42,449 bases of DNA from JBAPRR01 sp049281195 (GCA_049281195.1 JBAPRR010000120.1:1-42449); one strand, 5' to 3'. Counted from the stretch's first letter, positions 8,316 through 18,252 are shown. Made by a program: numbers and translations. Notes: generated by a model not told the origin, from the letters alone.

Positions 8316-8334
8316 GTGGTAGTCACGCTACCAC
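8316..8334. repeat. Inverted repeat GTGGTAG-N5-CTACCAC
   Basis: A perfect 7-bp stem with loop TCACG in the intergenic region between the PH-like gene and the secreted-protein gene. It could be an operator or part of a small transcript; nothing decides between these. Confidence 0.6.
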
Positions 8335-8425
8335 ACTGAGCGCTGAAATCAGTACAGCCCACAATTCAGCACTGCGGTCGTACCCTCGGCGCTGAGTCTC
8401 CAAACCCAGAAAAACGGAAAAGGAC

Positions 8426-8462
8426 AAAAAAATCGGGGCCCCTGTGAGGACCCCGATTTTTT
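8426..8462. terminator. Strong bidirectional intrinsic terminator
   Basis: A perfect 12-bp stem, AAAAAATCGGGG pairing with CCCCGATTTTTT, with a 12-base loop. Read on either strand it ends in a run of T. On the - strand it lies 22 bases after the stop of the secreted Ig-like protein gene, so its main job is to end that transcript. Confidence 0.9.
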
Positions 8463-8483
8463 GAATGCCTACGAACTGATGAG

Positions 8484-10028
8484 TCAGTCCTTGCGCTTGA
8501 CCGTCAACACTCCTCCGGTCCCGCCATTCACCCCATTGGCGCCGATGAAGATCTGACTGGTGGTTGCCGGGGTGGCGGGGCTACCGATCTTCAGCGTGAA
8601 CTTGACCTCGGATCCGCAGCCGGCGAAGAAGGTGAAGCCGTCCACATCGCTCTTGTCTGACATCTTCCAACCCAACCTGTAGGTGCCGAGCTGGCCTTGA
8701 AGCTTGAGGAACCCGGTTCCCGAGTTCTTCACCTCGCTGACGTCGATGATCAGACCGTTGGTGGTCACGTTGCCGCTGAAGTTGAGGCTACTGGCGGAGT
8801 TCTGGGTCACGTAGACCGTGTACCAACCGTTGGACTGACCGATGTAGTAGCCCGTGGGGCCGTTTGCGATCACATCCGGGTAGCCATTGGAACGCTTGCC
8901 CCACTGACCCTCGAAGCATCCGGGCACCACGAAGTAGTTGATCAACCCGGTGCTGGCCGCGTAGGTGCCGCTCCCGTTGTAGGTCACCTTCAGGGTGAGC
9001 GATCCGTTGAGCGGTCCGCCCGGCGGGAGCTGCCCTGGGGTGGTCGTGATCTTGGCGACGCCGTTGCCGTTGATGGCGGCGGAGCCAAGCGATCCGGTGA
9101 AAGGACCGCCGCGCTCGAGGCCGACCGTGTAATAGGTGAACGTCACTGAACCGGTCGGAAGCGGGCCGCTACCCGACGCTGGTGCCACCTGGGCTGCGAT
9201 GGTCACCGGAGTACTGGTCGACGCGGCAGGCGGATCCGTCTCCACGATCGTGGTGGTGGTTGCTGCCGGGTTTGACACGGTCATCGTTACCGGCGTCGGA
9301 GCCGACACGTTGCCGCTCGAGTCGGTCAGCGTGTAGGTGAAGGTGTCCGTGCCGGCAAAACCGTTGTCCGGCGTGTAGGTGAACCCACCGTCGCCGTTCG
9401 AGTCGACCGACACTGTGCCGTCTGAAGCGGGGGCGGCGAGGCTGGCGGTGCAGCACGTCGCAGAACCGTCAGCGTCAGTGGCGCCCGTCTGAAGGATCCC
9501 GGCGGGAACCGAGAGGGCCTGACCGGAGTCGATGTAGTACGTGTCGGGCTGCGCCGTCACCGCCGTGACGTCGACTGTCACCGTCGCCGGAGCCGACACG
9601 TTCCCGTCGGTGTCCGACAGGACGAACTGGAAGCTGTCGCTCCCGGTGAAGCCCGAGTCAGGCGTGTAAGTGAATCCACCGTCTTCCGGTGAGTCCAGGG
9701 CAACCGTTCCGTTGCTCGCCTCCGTGTAAAGGGTGGCAGTGCAGCACTGGTTTGCCGGGTTGGCGTCGGTGTCACTGTCACCCGCATAGAGCGTCCCGGC
9801 GGGCTCGGTGAGAGCCACTCCCGTTGACGTCGAGAAAGATGAGTTCTCCGCGGTGACCGTTCCGGCGTCTTGCGGCTTGGCCGACACGAGCGACGCGCGT
9901 GTCAGGGCAACCTTGCCCGCCGCCGCCGAGCTTGTGGGAGCAATGGCAAGGGCTCCGAACATCACCCCCAACACCACGCCCGGTACGACAAGAAGACTCG
10001 TCACGTACTTTCGAAATATGCGATGCAT
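8484..10028 (-). CDS. Secreted protein with Ig-like/cadherin-like repeat domains
   Basis: A 514-aa protein with an N-terminal signal peptide: basic MHRIFRK, a hydrophobic stretch to about residue 33, and a likely cleavage near SSAAAG. Two homologous domains of about 95 residues follow. Each has the sequence GFTYTPD(S/N)GF(T/A)G(S/T)D(S/T)F followed by L(S/T)D(T/S)(D/S)GNVSAP, the pattern of bacterial Ig/cadherin-like (Big_9/VCBS-type) repeats, and each contains a vicinal Cys pair (QCCTA, TCCTA). Next is a third Ig-like domain of the Big_3 type (TGSVTFTYY ... LTLKVTYNGSGTYAAS), then an unassigned C-terminal domain of about 150 residues with two Cys. A GGAGG ribosome binding site precedes the ATG. 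It is probably a surface or matrix protein; adhesion is an inference. It is followed by a strong terminator. Confidence 0.8.
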   Translation of the reverse strand: MHRIFRKYVTSLLVVPGVVLGVMFGALAIAPTSSAAAGKVALTRASLVSAKPQDAGTVTAENSSFSTSTGVALTEPAGTLYAGDSDTDANPANQCCTATLYTEASNGTVALDSPEDGGFTYTPDSGFTGSDSFQFVLSDTDGNVSAPATVTVDVTAVTAQPDTYYIDSGQALSVPAGILQTGATDADGSATCCTASLAAPASDGTVSVDSNGDGGFTYTPDNGFAGTDTFTYTLTDSSGNVSAPTPVTMTVSNPAATTTTIVETDPPAASTSTPVTIAAQVAPASGSGPLPTGSVTFTYYTVGLERGGPFTGSLGSAAINGNGVAKITTTPGQLPPGGPLNGSLTLKVTYNGSGTYAASTGLINYFVVPGCFEGQWGKRSNGYPDVIANGPTGYYIGQSNGWYTVYVTQNSASSLNFSGNVTTNGLIIDVSEVKNSGTGFLKLQGQLGTYRLGWKMSDKSDVDGFTFFAGCGSEVKFTLKIGSPATPATTSQIFIGANGVNGGTGGVLTVKRKD

Positions 10029-10114
10029 TTATAGAGACCTCCGCCTCAGCTTTCCGACTGCGTGCCTTAACTACTCCGGTATTGCCCAATCACTGCAAGA
10101 CCTAGAGGAGGTGA

Positions 10115-10133
10115 ACAACGCCGCCCCCGTTGT
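10115..10133. repeat. Inverted repeat ACAACG-N7-CGTTGT upstream of the secreted-protein gene
   Basis: A perfect 6-bp stem about 87-105 bases upstream of the secreted-protein ATG, in the gap after rlmB. It could be an operator or a leader hairpin for the secreted-protein gene. Confidence 0.45.
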
Positions 10134-10186
10134 AAATCAAACCCCGCCTTCCGGCGCAGCCGTCGTCACTATTGCCCCTGGAGCGA

Positions 10187-10211
10187 GGGCGCGCAAGGAA
10201 CATTCGCGCCC
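10187..10211 (-). terminator. Possible terminator hairpin after rlmB
   Basis: GGGCGCG and CGCGCCC form a perfect 7-bp stem around an 11-base loop, 29 bases past the rlmB stop codon. No T tract follows on the - strand, so it is a weak candidate. Together with the repeat at 10115-10133 it occupies the 212-base gap 10029-10240, which holds no gene that I can see. Confidence 0.35.
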
Positions 10212-10240
10212 CCCTCGGAAACATCAAGTGACCAGCTTTT

Positions 10241-11221
10241 TCAACCTTTTCGGGTGATTTTCTTAGAAAGCTCGAAACATGCCACAGCCCCCGCCGCAGC
10301 GACGTTCAACGAAGCGATTTTCCCGTGTTGGGGGATGGATGCGAGCTGAGCGCACCTTTTTCGAGTGAGAGAAGCGAGGCCTTTGCCTTCGTCGCCGAGA
10401 ACAAGGGCAAGGCCGTTCGGAGTTGCCTCATCATCCACTTCTATTTCGTAAATACTCGTCGTCGCGGACGGATCGAGACCTAGGCAATAAATGCCGGCAT
10501 CGGACAGGCTCGAAATGGCGGTCGGAATACCCGGAGCTATCGCGAAACGTAGATACTCAACTGCCCCTGCGGCAACCTTCGCCACGGTGGGCGTGATGTG
10601 CGCGGCGTTGTGTCGGGCCAATACCACTCCGGTCACTCCTGCGCATTCGGCAATGCGCAGCAGGGCCCCGAGGTTCTGTGGATCGGTCACTCCGTCAAGA
10701 ACCAGGAGGAACGGTCTGGTCTTTTTGGTGGCCGCGAACAGCTCGTCAAGTGGTGTCTCGGTGAGCGGCGCCGCCTTCGCCAGGACGCCTTGATGTGATC
10801 GGGTCCGCGCTTCTGAGTCGATGCGCCTGAAGGGCACCACCATGACCCGGGCACCGCTTCGTGCGGCCAGGCTCGAGATCTTGTCGAGTTCAGGTGTGGG
10901 GTCGATCCCGTCGGCAATCCACACCTGTTTCACCTCGCGACGGCGTGCGTTCAGCAGCTCGAGCACGGCCTGACGGCCTTCGATCTGGTCCCCCCCGAGC
11001 TCGCGCTTGTCGATCTGACGGCGCCAGTCGTTGGTCTGCCGGCCCTCTCCGAACCGCTCACGAGGTGCACCTCTTCTGACTGAGCGCATACCTGACAGGT
11101 CGCGCTCGGCAGGAGCCCCACGCCTCGAAGAGCTCGAGCCCGCGCTGTCGCGCGGCGTCCGGGAGGAGGACCCCCGCTTCGGCGCGCCGCCACGGGAACC
11201 CCCCTTCGGAGCGGGGCTCAA
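10241..11221 (-). CDS. rlmB: 23S rRNA 2'-O-ribose methyltransferase, RlmB/TrmH (SpoU) family
   Basis: A SpoU-family methyltransferase that uses S-adenosylmethionine and probably modifies G2251 of 23S rRNA. An RNA-binding substrate domain (GRQAVLELLNARRREVKQVW) is followed by the knotted catalytic domain, with LVLDGVTDPQNLGALLRIAE (motif 1), LALVLGDEGKGL (motif 2) and IPQHGKIASLNVAAAGAVACFE (in two parts, motif 3). The first 70 or so residues are a Lys/Arg/Ser/Gly-rich low-complexity extension, which actinobacterial RlmB proteins commonly have. The start is uncertain. A TTG at 11221 overlaps the ispF stop (TTGA) and gives 326 aa. A GTG at 11269 would overlap ispF by 52 bases, and an ATG at 11089 would remove most of the extension. 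cysS, usually next to this gene in actinobacteria, is absent. Confidence 0.85.
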   Translation of the reverse strand: MSPAPKGGSRGGAPKRGSSSRTPRDSAGSSSSRRGAPAERDLSGMRSVRRGAPRERFGEGRQTNDWRRQIDKRELGGDQIEGRQAVLELLNARRREVKQVWIADGIDPTPELDKISSLAARSGARVMVVPFRRIDSEARTRSHQGVLAKAAPLTETPLDELFAATKKTRPFLLVLDGVTDPQNLGALLRIAECAGVTGVVLARHNAAHITPTVAKVAAGAVEYLRFAIAPGIPTAISSLSDAGIYCLGLDPSATTSIYEIEVDDEATPNGLALVLGDEGKGLASLTRKRCAQLASIPQHGKIASLNVAAAGAVACFELSKKITRKG

Positions 11222-11748
11222 CCTTGGCCCGATCGGTTGATGAAGGTCTGCAACAAGTCCGGCGAGCACAAAAGTGCCACCGCGAGGCAGGCGATCCCTT
11301 CGACCCGGCCGATCGATCCGAGCCCCTCAGCTCTTTTCGCCTTGACGCTCACGGGCGCCGATACGACCTCGGAGAGGATCGAGCTCATCTTGTCGAGGTG
11401 CGGTGCGAGACGGGGGCTGTCACAGACGACGGTGCAATCGGCGTTCATGGTCTCGAGCCCGCTCGACGCGGTCATCTCGACGACCCTTTCCAGGATCCCG
11501 ATCGAGCTAGCCCCTTCCCACGTGGTGGTGTCGGCCGGGAAGTGGGTCCCGATGTCTCCGAGCCCGGCCGCTCCGAGCAGGGCGTCGGCGAGCGCATGGC
11601 TCACCACGTCGGCGTCGGAATGCCCGGCCAGGCCTGAACCTTCGCGGACAACGACGCCTCCGAGTACGAGCGGGCGCCCCGGATCGATGGAGAAGGGGTG
11701 CACGTCGAATCCCTGCCCGACGCGGATGGCGCTAGGCACGGTGCTCAT
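11218..11748 (-). CDS. ispF: 2-C-methyl-D-erythritol 2,4-cyclodiphosphate synthase
   Basis: A 176-aa enzyme of the MEP (non-mevalonate) isoprenoid pathway, converting CDP-ME 2-phosphate to ME-cyclodiphosphate. Metal ligands are in GFDVHPF (Asp and His) near the N-terminus and in HSDADVVSHALADALLGA. IGTHFPADT and KAKRAEGLGSIGRVEGI match the nucleotide and hydrophobic-pocket segments. I chose the ATG at 11748, although the frame remains open for another 75 codons upstream inside ispD. The gene overlaps the end of ispD by 17 bases, so the two MEP enzymes are translationally linked, and its stop overlaps the proposed rlmB start. Confidence 0.95.
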   Translation of the reverse strand: MSTVPSAIRVGQGFDVHPFSIDPGRPLVLGGVVVREGSGLAGHSDADVVSHALADALLGAAGLGDIGTHFPADTTTWEGASSIGILERVVEMTASSGLETMNADCTVVCDSPRLAPHLDKMSSILSEVVSAPVSVKAKRAEGLGSIGRVEGIACLAVALLCSPDLLQTFINRSGQG

Positions 11749-12376
11749 CCATGAGAGCTTCGAGGATCCGGAGGTCGACCGGGTCGGTGAGCTTGAGGTT
11801 CGAGCGCTCACCGGGCACGATCCGCACGGTACCTCCGAGGCTCTCGACGAGCGCCGCATCGTCGGTGGCCACATCTGAGCCGGCGTGGGCCGTCCGCAGG
11901 ACCGACGCCCTGAAGGCCTGGGGCGTCTGGACCGAGACGAGGTCAGAGCGCTCGATCGTCGAGACGACCACATCGTCGGACACCTTCTTCAGTGTGTCTG
12001 TGATGGGCAGGCCGGGGACCGCAGCGTCCGCCCCAGACATCACCGCCTGTACCACCGAGGCGAAGAGCGCAGCCGTTGCTAGGGGTCTGACCGCATCGTG
12101 GACAACGACAATTCCTGCTTCTGACGGCACGGCCGCGAGCCCGGCGCGCACCGATTCCGAACGCGTCGCGCCGCCTTGGACGATCACATCAGGACTTCCG
12201 ATTCGCACAAGGTCCGATCCGCTTGCTGTTCCGGGTACCACCACGACGACTCCGTTCGCGACCGATCTCGCCGTTTCGACAGAGATCGCGACCACTGGCC
12301 GGCCGCAAAGCTCGACGAATTGCTTGGGTCCTCCGAAACGAATTCCTTCTCCACCCGCTACTACGACGGCCCACAC
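11732..12376 (-). CDS. ispD: 2-C-methyl-D-erythritol 4-phosphate cytidylyltransferase
   Basis: A 214-aa nucleotidyltransferase adding CMP to MEP in isoprenoid synthesis. The N-terminal AGGEGIRFGGPKQF is the CTP-binding loop. VQGGATRSESVRAGL and VVVHDAVRPL carry the conserved residues of the family, and TPQAFRASVL follows towards the C-terminus. The GTG at 12376 starts just before the first beta strand; no better start is visible before the carD stop, 29 bases upstream. It is slightly short compared with most IspD proteins (about 230 aa) but complete. It belongs to the carD-ispD-ispF-rlmB unit. Confidence 0.93.
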   Translation of the reverse strand: MWAVVVAGGEGIRFGGPKQFVELCGRPVVAISVETARSVANGVVVVVPGTASGSDLVRIGSPDVIVQGGATRSESVRAGLAAVPSEAGIVVVHDAVRPLATAALFASVVQAVMSGADAAVPGLPITDTLKKVSDDVVVSTIERSDLVSVQTPQAFRASVLRTAHAGSDVATDDAALVESLGGTVRIVPGERSNLKLTDPVDLRILEALMDEHRA

Positions 12377-12405
12377 CTCGCCGTCTACGGGCTCGCCGGT
12401 CCCGC

Positions 12406-12882
12406 TTACGGGAGCACCTCGTCGAGGCGCTTCTCCGCTTCTTCTTCGTTCACGTCGAGAGCGAACGTCAGCTCTGAGACGAGGATCTGCCTGGCGCGAC
12501 CGAGCATCCGCTTCTCACCGGCGGACAAACCCTTGTCCTTGTCACGGATGGACAGGTTCCTGACCACCTCCGCAACCTGGTAGATGTCGCCGGAACGGAG
12601 CTTCTCAGAGTGGTTTTTGTAGCGGCGTGACCAGTTGGTCGGCATGCGCGCCTCTTTCTTGCGCAGCACCGCGAAAACCTCTTCCACCTCTTCGTCGTTT
12701 ATGACCTCGCGCAGGCCCACACCCTCTGTGTTGTCAGCGGGGACCTTCAGGATCAGATCCCCGTACGCGAGCCGGAGCACCAGGTATTCGCGCTCCTCGC
12801 CGAAGGCGGACATCTTTTCGCGCGCCTCTACGATCGCCGCGCCGTGGTGCGGGTAAACGACCTTGTCGCCTATATCGAACAC
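12406..12882 (-). CDS. carD: CarD-family RNA polymerase-binding transcription regulator
   Basis: A 158-aa CarD protein, complete. The N-terminal Tudor-like RNA polymerase interaction domain begins FDIGDKVVYPHHGAA, and the C-terminal helical DNA-contact domain contains NWSRRYKNHSEKL and LSAGEKRMLGRARQILVSEL. CarD binds the RNA polymerase beta subunit and stabilises open complexes, particularly at rRNA promoters. The GTG start is preceded by GAGGA at suitable distance. The gene heads the carD-ispD-ispF-rlmB unit; its 133-base upstream gap (12883-13015) must hold the promoter, but I could not define one confidently. Confidence 0.95.
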   Translation of the reverse strand: MFDIGDKVVYPHHGAAIVEAREKMSAFGEEREYLVLRLAYGDLILKVPADNTEGVGLREVINDEEVEEVFAVLRKKEARMPTNWSRRYKNHSEKLRSGDIYQVAEVVRNLSIRDKDKGLSAGEKRMLGRARQILVSELTFALDVNEEEAEKRLDEVLP

Positions 12883-13015
12883 AGGAGAATTCCTCGAAGG
12901 TTTAAAGCGTCCACGCGAATGCGCGGGCGGATGAGCTGATTAACCACATTGGGTAGTGGAGAAGCCGACTCCCAAGTTTACCTGGTCTTCGGATACCGGT
13001 CGCCTCGGGAGTCGC

Positions 13016-14113
13016 TCACGTGTTGTAACGGTCCAGGATGGAGGCCTCTACCAGGCGCGCCAGGCCTTCTTTGAGCGATTTCGCACGCGACTCGCCCACA
13101 CCGTCGACCTTTTCCAGATCCACCACAGAAGCCCTCATTATCTGCTGGAGGGTGGGGAAATGATCGGCCACCCGGTCGAGCAGCACAGGCGAAAGCCGGG
13201 GCAGCTTGTGCAGCAGTCGAAACCCGCGGGGCTCGACCGAAGCGTCGAGGTCCTCCTCGGACGGCAGGAGCCCGATGGCTGTGCCGACCTGACGTTGGTC
13301 GAGCAGATCCTCAAAATCGAGGCGCGCCATGGCCGCGACGGCGCGATCGCGCTCCTGATTCTTCGATGTGCCGTCGGTGCCGTTGGAACCGCACAGGTAG
13401 TCGTCGATCACGAGCGAGCGCACGTCGACCACTCCTTCGATCAACTCTTCCAGCTGGAGGCGAAGAAGTTGGCCGTCATCCCCTAGCTCGATGAGCCTTC
13501 CCGCGGTGTCCGCAGCGATTCGAACGAGCTGCTCGGCGGGTTGAAGGACCGCGATCACGTCACGAACAGTGACGCTGTCTTCGAACTCCGATGCGGTGAG
13601 TGCAACCAGGGCTATGTCGAAACGGTCCCTGAAGCGCTGCAGCGACTGGAGACCCTGAGTGGCCCGGTCCATCACGCGGCCCACGCGCTGAAGCACATGG
13701 CTCTCGCCGTGGCGGTACACGGTGATCAGGTTCATCGCCGCGGAGATAGATATGACAGGGACATCGATCGAACGCGCCACTCGTTGAGCGGTGCGGTGGC
13801 GGGTGCCGGTCTCGGTGGTCGGAACGTTCGCGCTCGGCATCAGGTGGACGTTCGCCCTGGCGATACGTGAGGCGTCGATCGAGACGATGATCGCGCCGTC
13901 CATCTTCGCCAGCTCGGAAAGCCGTTGAGGGCTGAACTCGGCGTCGAGAAGGAACCCGCCGGTGCAGATCGAAAGCACGGCGGGTCCGTCACCGATGACG
14001 ACCAGAGCACCCCTTTCGGCGTGCAGAATACGTTCGAGGCCGTCACGCAGCGGTGTCCCAGGAGCGGCCATGGCGAGCGCCGCCGCCATGGCCGGGCTGA
14101 GGCTCGGATCCAC
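13016..14113 (-). CDS. disA: DNA integrity scanning diadenylate cyclase DisA
   Basis: A 365-aa protein that makes c-di-AMP from two ATP and monitors DNA structure. The N-terminal DAC domain has the catalytic DGA motif (residues 72-74) and RHRTA (105-109). A helical spine (about 150-300) links it to a C-terminal helix-hairpin-helix DNA-binding domain (VVDLEKVDGVGESRAKSL). It lies 29 bases after radA, the usual pairing. A TTGACA at 14141-14146 and a TAGCAT at 14120-14125 just before the GTG suggest that it also has its own leaderless transcript. It is the only second-messenger enzyme in the window. Confidence 0.96.
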   Translation of the reverse strand: MDPSLSPAMAAALAMAAPGTPLRDGLERILHAERGALVVIGDGPAVLSICTGGFLLDAEFSPQRLSELAKMDGAIIVSIDASRIARANVHLMPSANVPTTETGTRHRTAQRVARSIDVPVISISAAMNLITVYRHGESHVLQRVGRVMDRATQGLQSLQRFRDRFDIALVALTASEFEDSVTVRDVIAVLQPAEQLVRIAADTAGRLIELGDDGQLLRLQLEELIEGVVDVRSLVIDDYLCGSNGTDGTSKNQERDRAVAAMARLDFEDLLDQRQVGTAIGLLPSEEDLDASVEPRGFRLLHKLPRLSPVLLDRVADHFPTLQQIMRASVVDLEKVDGVGESRAKSLKEGLARLVEASILDRYNT

Positions 14114-14119
14114 AGCCGA

Positions 14120-14146
14120 ATGCTAACTGCTGGGAAAATCTGTCAA
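14120..14146 (-). promoter_or_regulatory. Internal promoter of disA overlapping the radA stop codon
   Basis: On the - strand TTGACA (14141-14146) is followed, 15 bases later, by TAGCAT (14120-14125), which ends 6 bases before the disA GTG. The -35 element includes the radA TGA stop. The spacing is short for a housekeeping promoter, but both hexamers are good matches. The transcript would be leaderless. Confidence 0.5.
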
Positions 14147-15576
14147 GCCGCGGGGTCCCCCGACGCGTGCCTGCTCTGAGTCTGTGCTGTCAGGCCGGTG
14201 GCCAGACGGACCGCTTCAGCCAGCGAATCGATTTTGACGAGCTCCATGCCGGGCGGGCAGGTGTCGACCGCGTCAGGTACGAGCGCATGACTGAATCCGA
14301 GACGTTGAGCTTCGGTGAGCCTGCGGTGGACATGAGGAACCTGACGCACCTCACCGGCAAGACCCACCTCACCGAATGCCACCAGATCGGCCGGCACCGC
14401 GATGCCGGAGACTGCGGAGACGATCGCGATCGCCATCGGCAGGTCCACGGCCGGCTCGCTCACGCGCATTCCGCCGGCCACAGAGCAGAAGACGTCCGAA
14501 CGAGAAAGACCGATACCGCATCTCTGCTCCAACACTGCGAGCAACAGGCCGATCCGGCCCGGATCGACGCCACGGACAGTGCGCCTGGGGGTCGCTGCCG
14601 CGGCCGGCGAGGTGAGTGCCTGGACCTCGACGACGAGAGCGCGCTCGCCCTCGATCGTCGGAAAGACCGCGCTTCCGGCGACATTCGTGCGCCGGTCGCC
14701 GAGGAGCAACCTGTAGGGGTCGGATACCTCGGCGAGGCCCCGGTCCCCCATCTCGAACAGGCCTAGCTCACCGGTAGGACCGAAGCGGTGCTTGACCGCC
14801 CTCACCATCCGCAAGGCGTGGTGACGATCACCCTCCACCGTCAACACGGTGTCGACCAGGTGCTCGAGCGAGCGTGGGCCGGCGAGGGTCCCCTGTTTGG
14901 TGACGTGGCCGACCATGACGACTGCCGTCCCCAGGGACTGGGCCAGCTCGACCAGCATCTCCGCGCACGCGCTGACCTGGGCGATGCTGCCGGGAGAACC
15001 ACTCACATCGTGCAGGACCACCGCTTGTATCGAATCCACCACCAGCAGGCCGGCTCCGCTTCTGGAGACCGCGTCGGGCAGTGAATCGATTTCGGTCACG
15101 GGAAGAACGAACAGATCGGGCGGAAGGTCTCCCAGTCGCTCGGCGCGCACCCTGACCTGGCGGGCGGACTCCTCGGCAGAAACGAGGAGGACTGCGGAAC
15201 CGGTCTCGGCCCGCGACCTCAGGGCCTGAAGTAGGAGAGTCGACTTCCCCACCCCCGGCTCTCCGGTGATGAGGGTGACAGATCCGGGGACCAGGCCTCC
15301 CCCGAGCACTCGATCGAGCTCCGCCAGGCCCGTGGTCACCGGGGTGGACTCGCGCGGATCGACGTTCGCCAAGGACATCGCCGCGAGCCCGGAGGCCGCG
15401 GGCCTGGCTGCGGTGAGCCCGGTAGCCCTGAACCCGGATCCGAAACCCCGCTTGGCGGGCTCGGGGGGCAACTCGACCAGAGAGTTCCACTCTCCGCAGG
15501 TCTGGCACCGGCCGGCCCACCGGAGCACGACGGCTCCACACGACTCACACTTGTGTCTGGAACGGGTTGTTGCCAC
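14143..15576 (-). CDS. radA: DNA repair protein RadA (RecA/Lon-like recombination ATPase)
   Basis: About 477 aa. RadA promotes branch migration and processes recombination intermediates. A four-Cys zinc finger at the N-terminus (C10, C13, C24, C27) precedes a RecA-like ATPase core with Walker A GEPGVGKST (105-113) and Walker B LLVVDSIQAV. The RadA-specific KNRFG motif reads KHRFG here (262-266). The C-terminal Lon-like domain ends with the VPDAVDTCPPGMELVKI segment. I chose the GTG at 15576 because a TATGTT hexamer lies 8 bases upstream; a TTG three codons earlier (15585) is the alternative. disA follows. Confidence 0.93.
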   Translation of the reverse strand: MATTRSRHKCESCGAVVLRWAGRCQTCGEWNSLVELPPEPAKRGFGSGFRATGLTAARPAASGLAAMSLANVDPRESTPVTTGLAELDRVLGGGLVPGSVTLITGEPGVGKSTLLLQALRSRAETGSAVLLVSAEESARQVRVRAERLGDLPPDLFVLPVTEIDSLPDAVSRSGAGLLVVDSIQAVVLHDVSGSPGSIAQVSACAEMLVELAQSLGTAVVMVGHVTKQGTLAGPRSLEHLVDTVLTVEGDRHHALRMVRAVKHRFGPTGELGLFEMGDRGLAEVSDPYRLLLGDRRTNVAGSAVFPTIEGERALVVEVQALTSPAAAATPRRTVRGVDPGRIGLLLAVLEQRCGIGLSRSDVFCSVAGGMRVSEPAVDLPMAIAIVSAVSGIAVPADLVAFGEVGLAGEVRQVPHVHRRLTEAQRLGFSHALVPDAVDTCPPGMELVKIDSLAEAVRLATGLTAQTQSRHASGDPAA

Positions 15577-15584
15577 TGCAGGCA

Positions 15585-15590
15585 AACATA
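15585..15590 (-). promoter_or_regulatory. -10-like hexamer TATGTT for radA
   Basis: TATGTT ends 8 bases before the GTG at 15576 with no ribosome binding site between, consistent with a leaderless radA message and with that start. No clear -35 is visible. Confidence 0.4.
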
Positions 15591-15649
15591 CGTTCTGGTT
15601 GCTACGGCCGGTCGGACCCCACCACCGCGAGCATCAACCGGCCGAAAGA

Positions 15650-15678
15650 AGAGGCCCGGATACAAGACCCGGGCCTCT
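15650..15678 (-). terminator. Terminator hairpin after clpC
   Basis: AGAGGCCCGG and CCGGGCCTCT form a perfect 10-bp stem with a 9-base loop, 31 bases past the clpC stop. On the - strand it is followed by TCTTTC, a poor but present pyrimidine tract. It separates clpC from radA. Confidence 0.7.
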
Positions 15679-15708
15679 CCTCACAGCTCGATAATCAGTT
15701 GGTTCCGG

Positions 15709-18192
<2,484 letters not shown>

Positions 18193-18234
18193 TCAGACCG
18201 CCTCCCTCGACGGTTCCATCCCGACTCCGAGTGT

Positions 18235-18252
18235 ACCGGCCGGAGCGCCGGT
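18235..18252. repeat. Inverted repeat ACCGGC-N6-GCCGGT upstream of clpC
   Basis: A perfect 6-bp inverted repeat 43-60 bases before the clpC GTG, a plausible operator or leader hairpin. On the - strand a TACACT hexamer (18232-18237) overlaps its downstream edge. The rest of 18193-18504 shows no gene. Confidence 0.45.

Larger units (their letters stand above)
8088..8483. other. 396-base intergenic region with palindromes
   Basis: No convincing gene is present. An open frame at 8144-8395 (+) encodes an unrecognised 83-aa sequence without a ribosome binding site. The region holds a perfect 10-base palindrome (GTACGCGTAC, 8261-8270), the 8-base palindrome ACTTAAGT (8272-8279), a 7-bp hairpin (8316-8334), a locally AT-richer stretch around 8272-8310, and the terminator at 8426-8462. 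Confidence 0.5.

Noticed and set aside
10029..10110. Possible cyclic-di-GMP (GEMM) riboswitch in the leader of the secreted Ig-protein gene (GGGCAATACC and ACGCAG segments)
   Set aside because: The resemblance is limited: the conserved GGCAAACC and ACGCAAAGCC blocks are altered and I could not pair the P1/P2 stems.
11749..11973. 75-codon N-terminal extension of ispF
   Set aside because: It lies inside ispD, is Ser/Arg-rich and precedes the normal IspF beginning (AIRVGQGFDVHPF).
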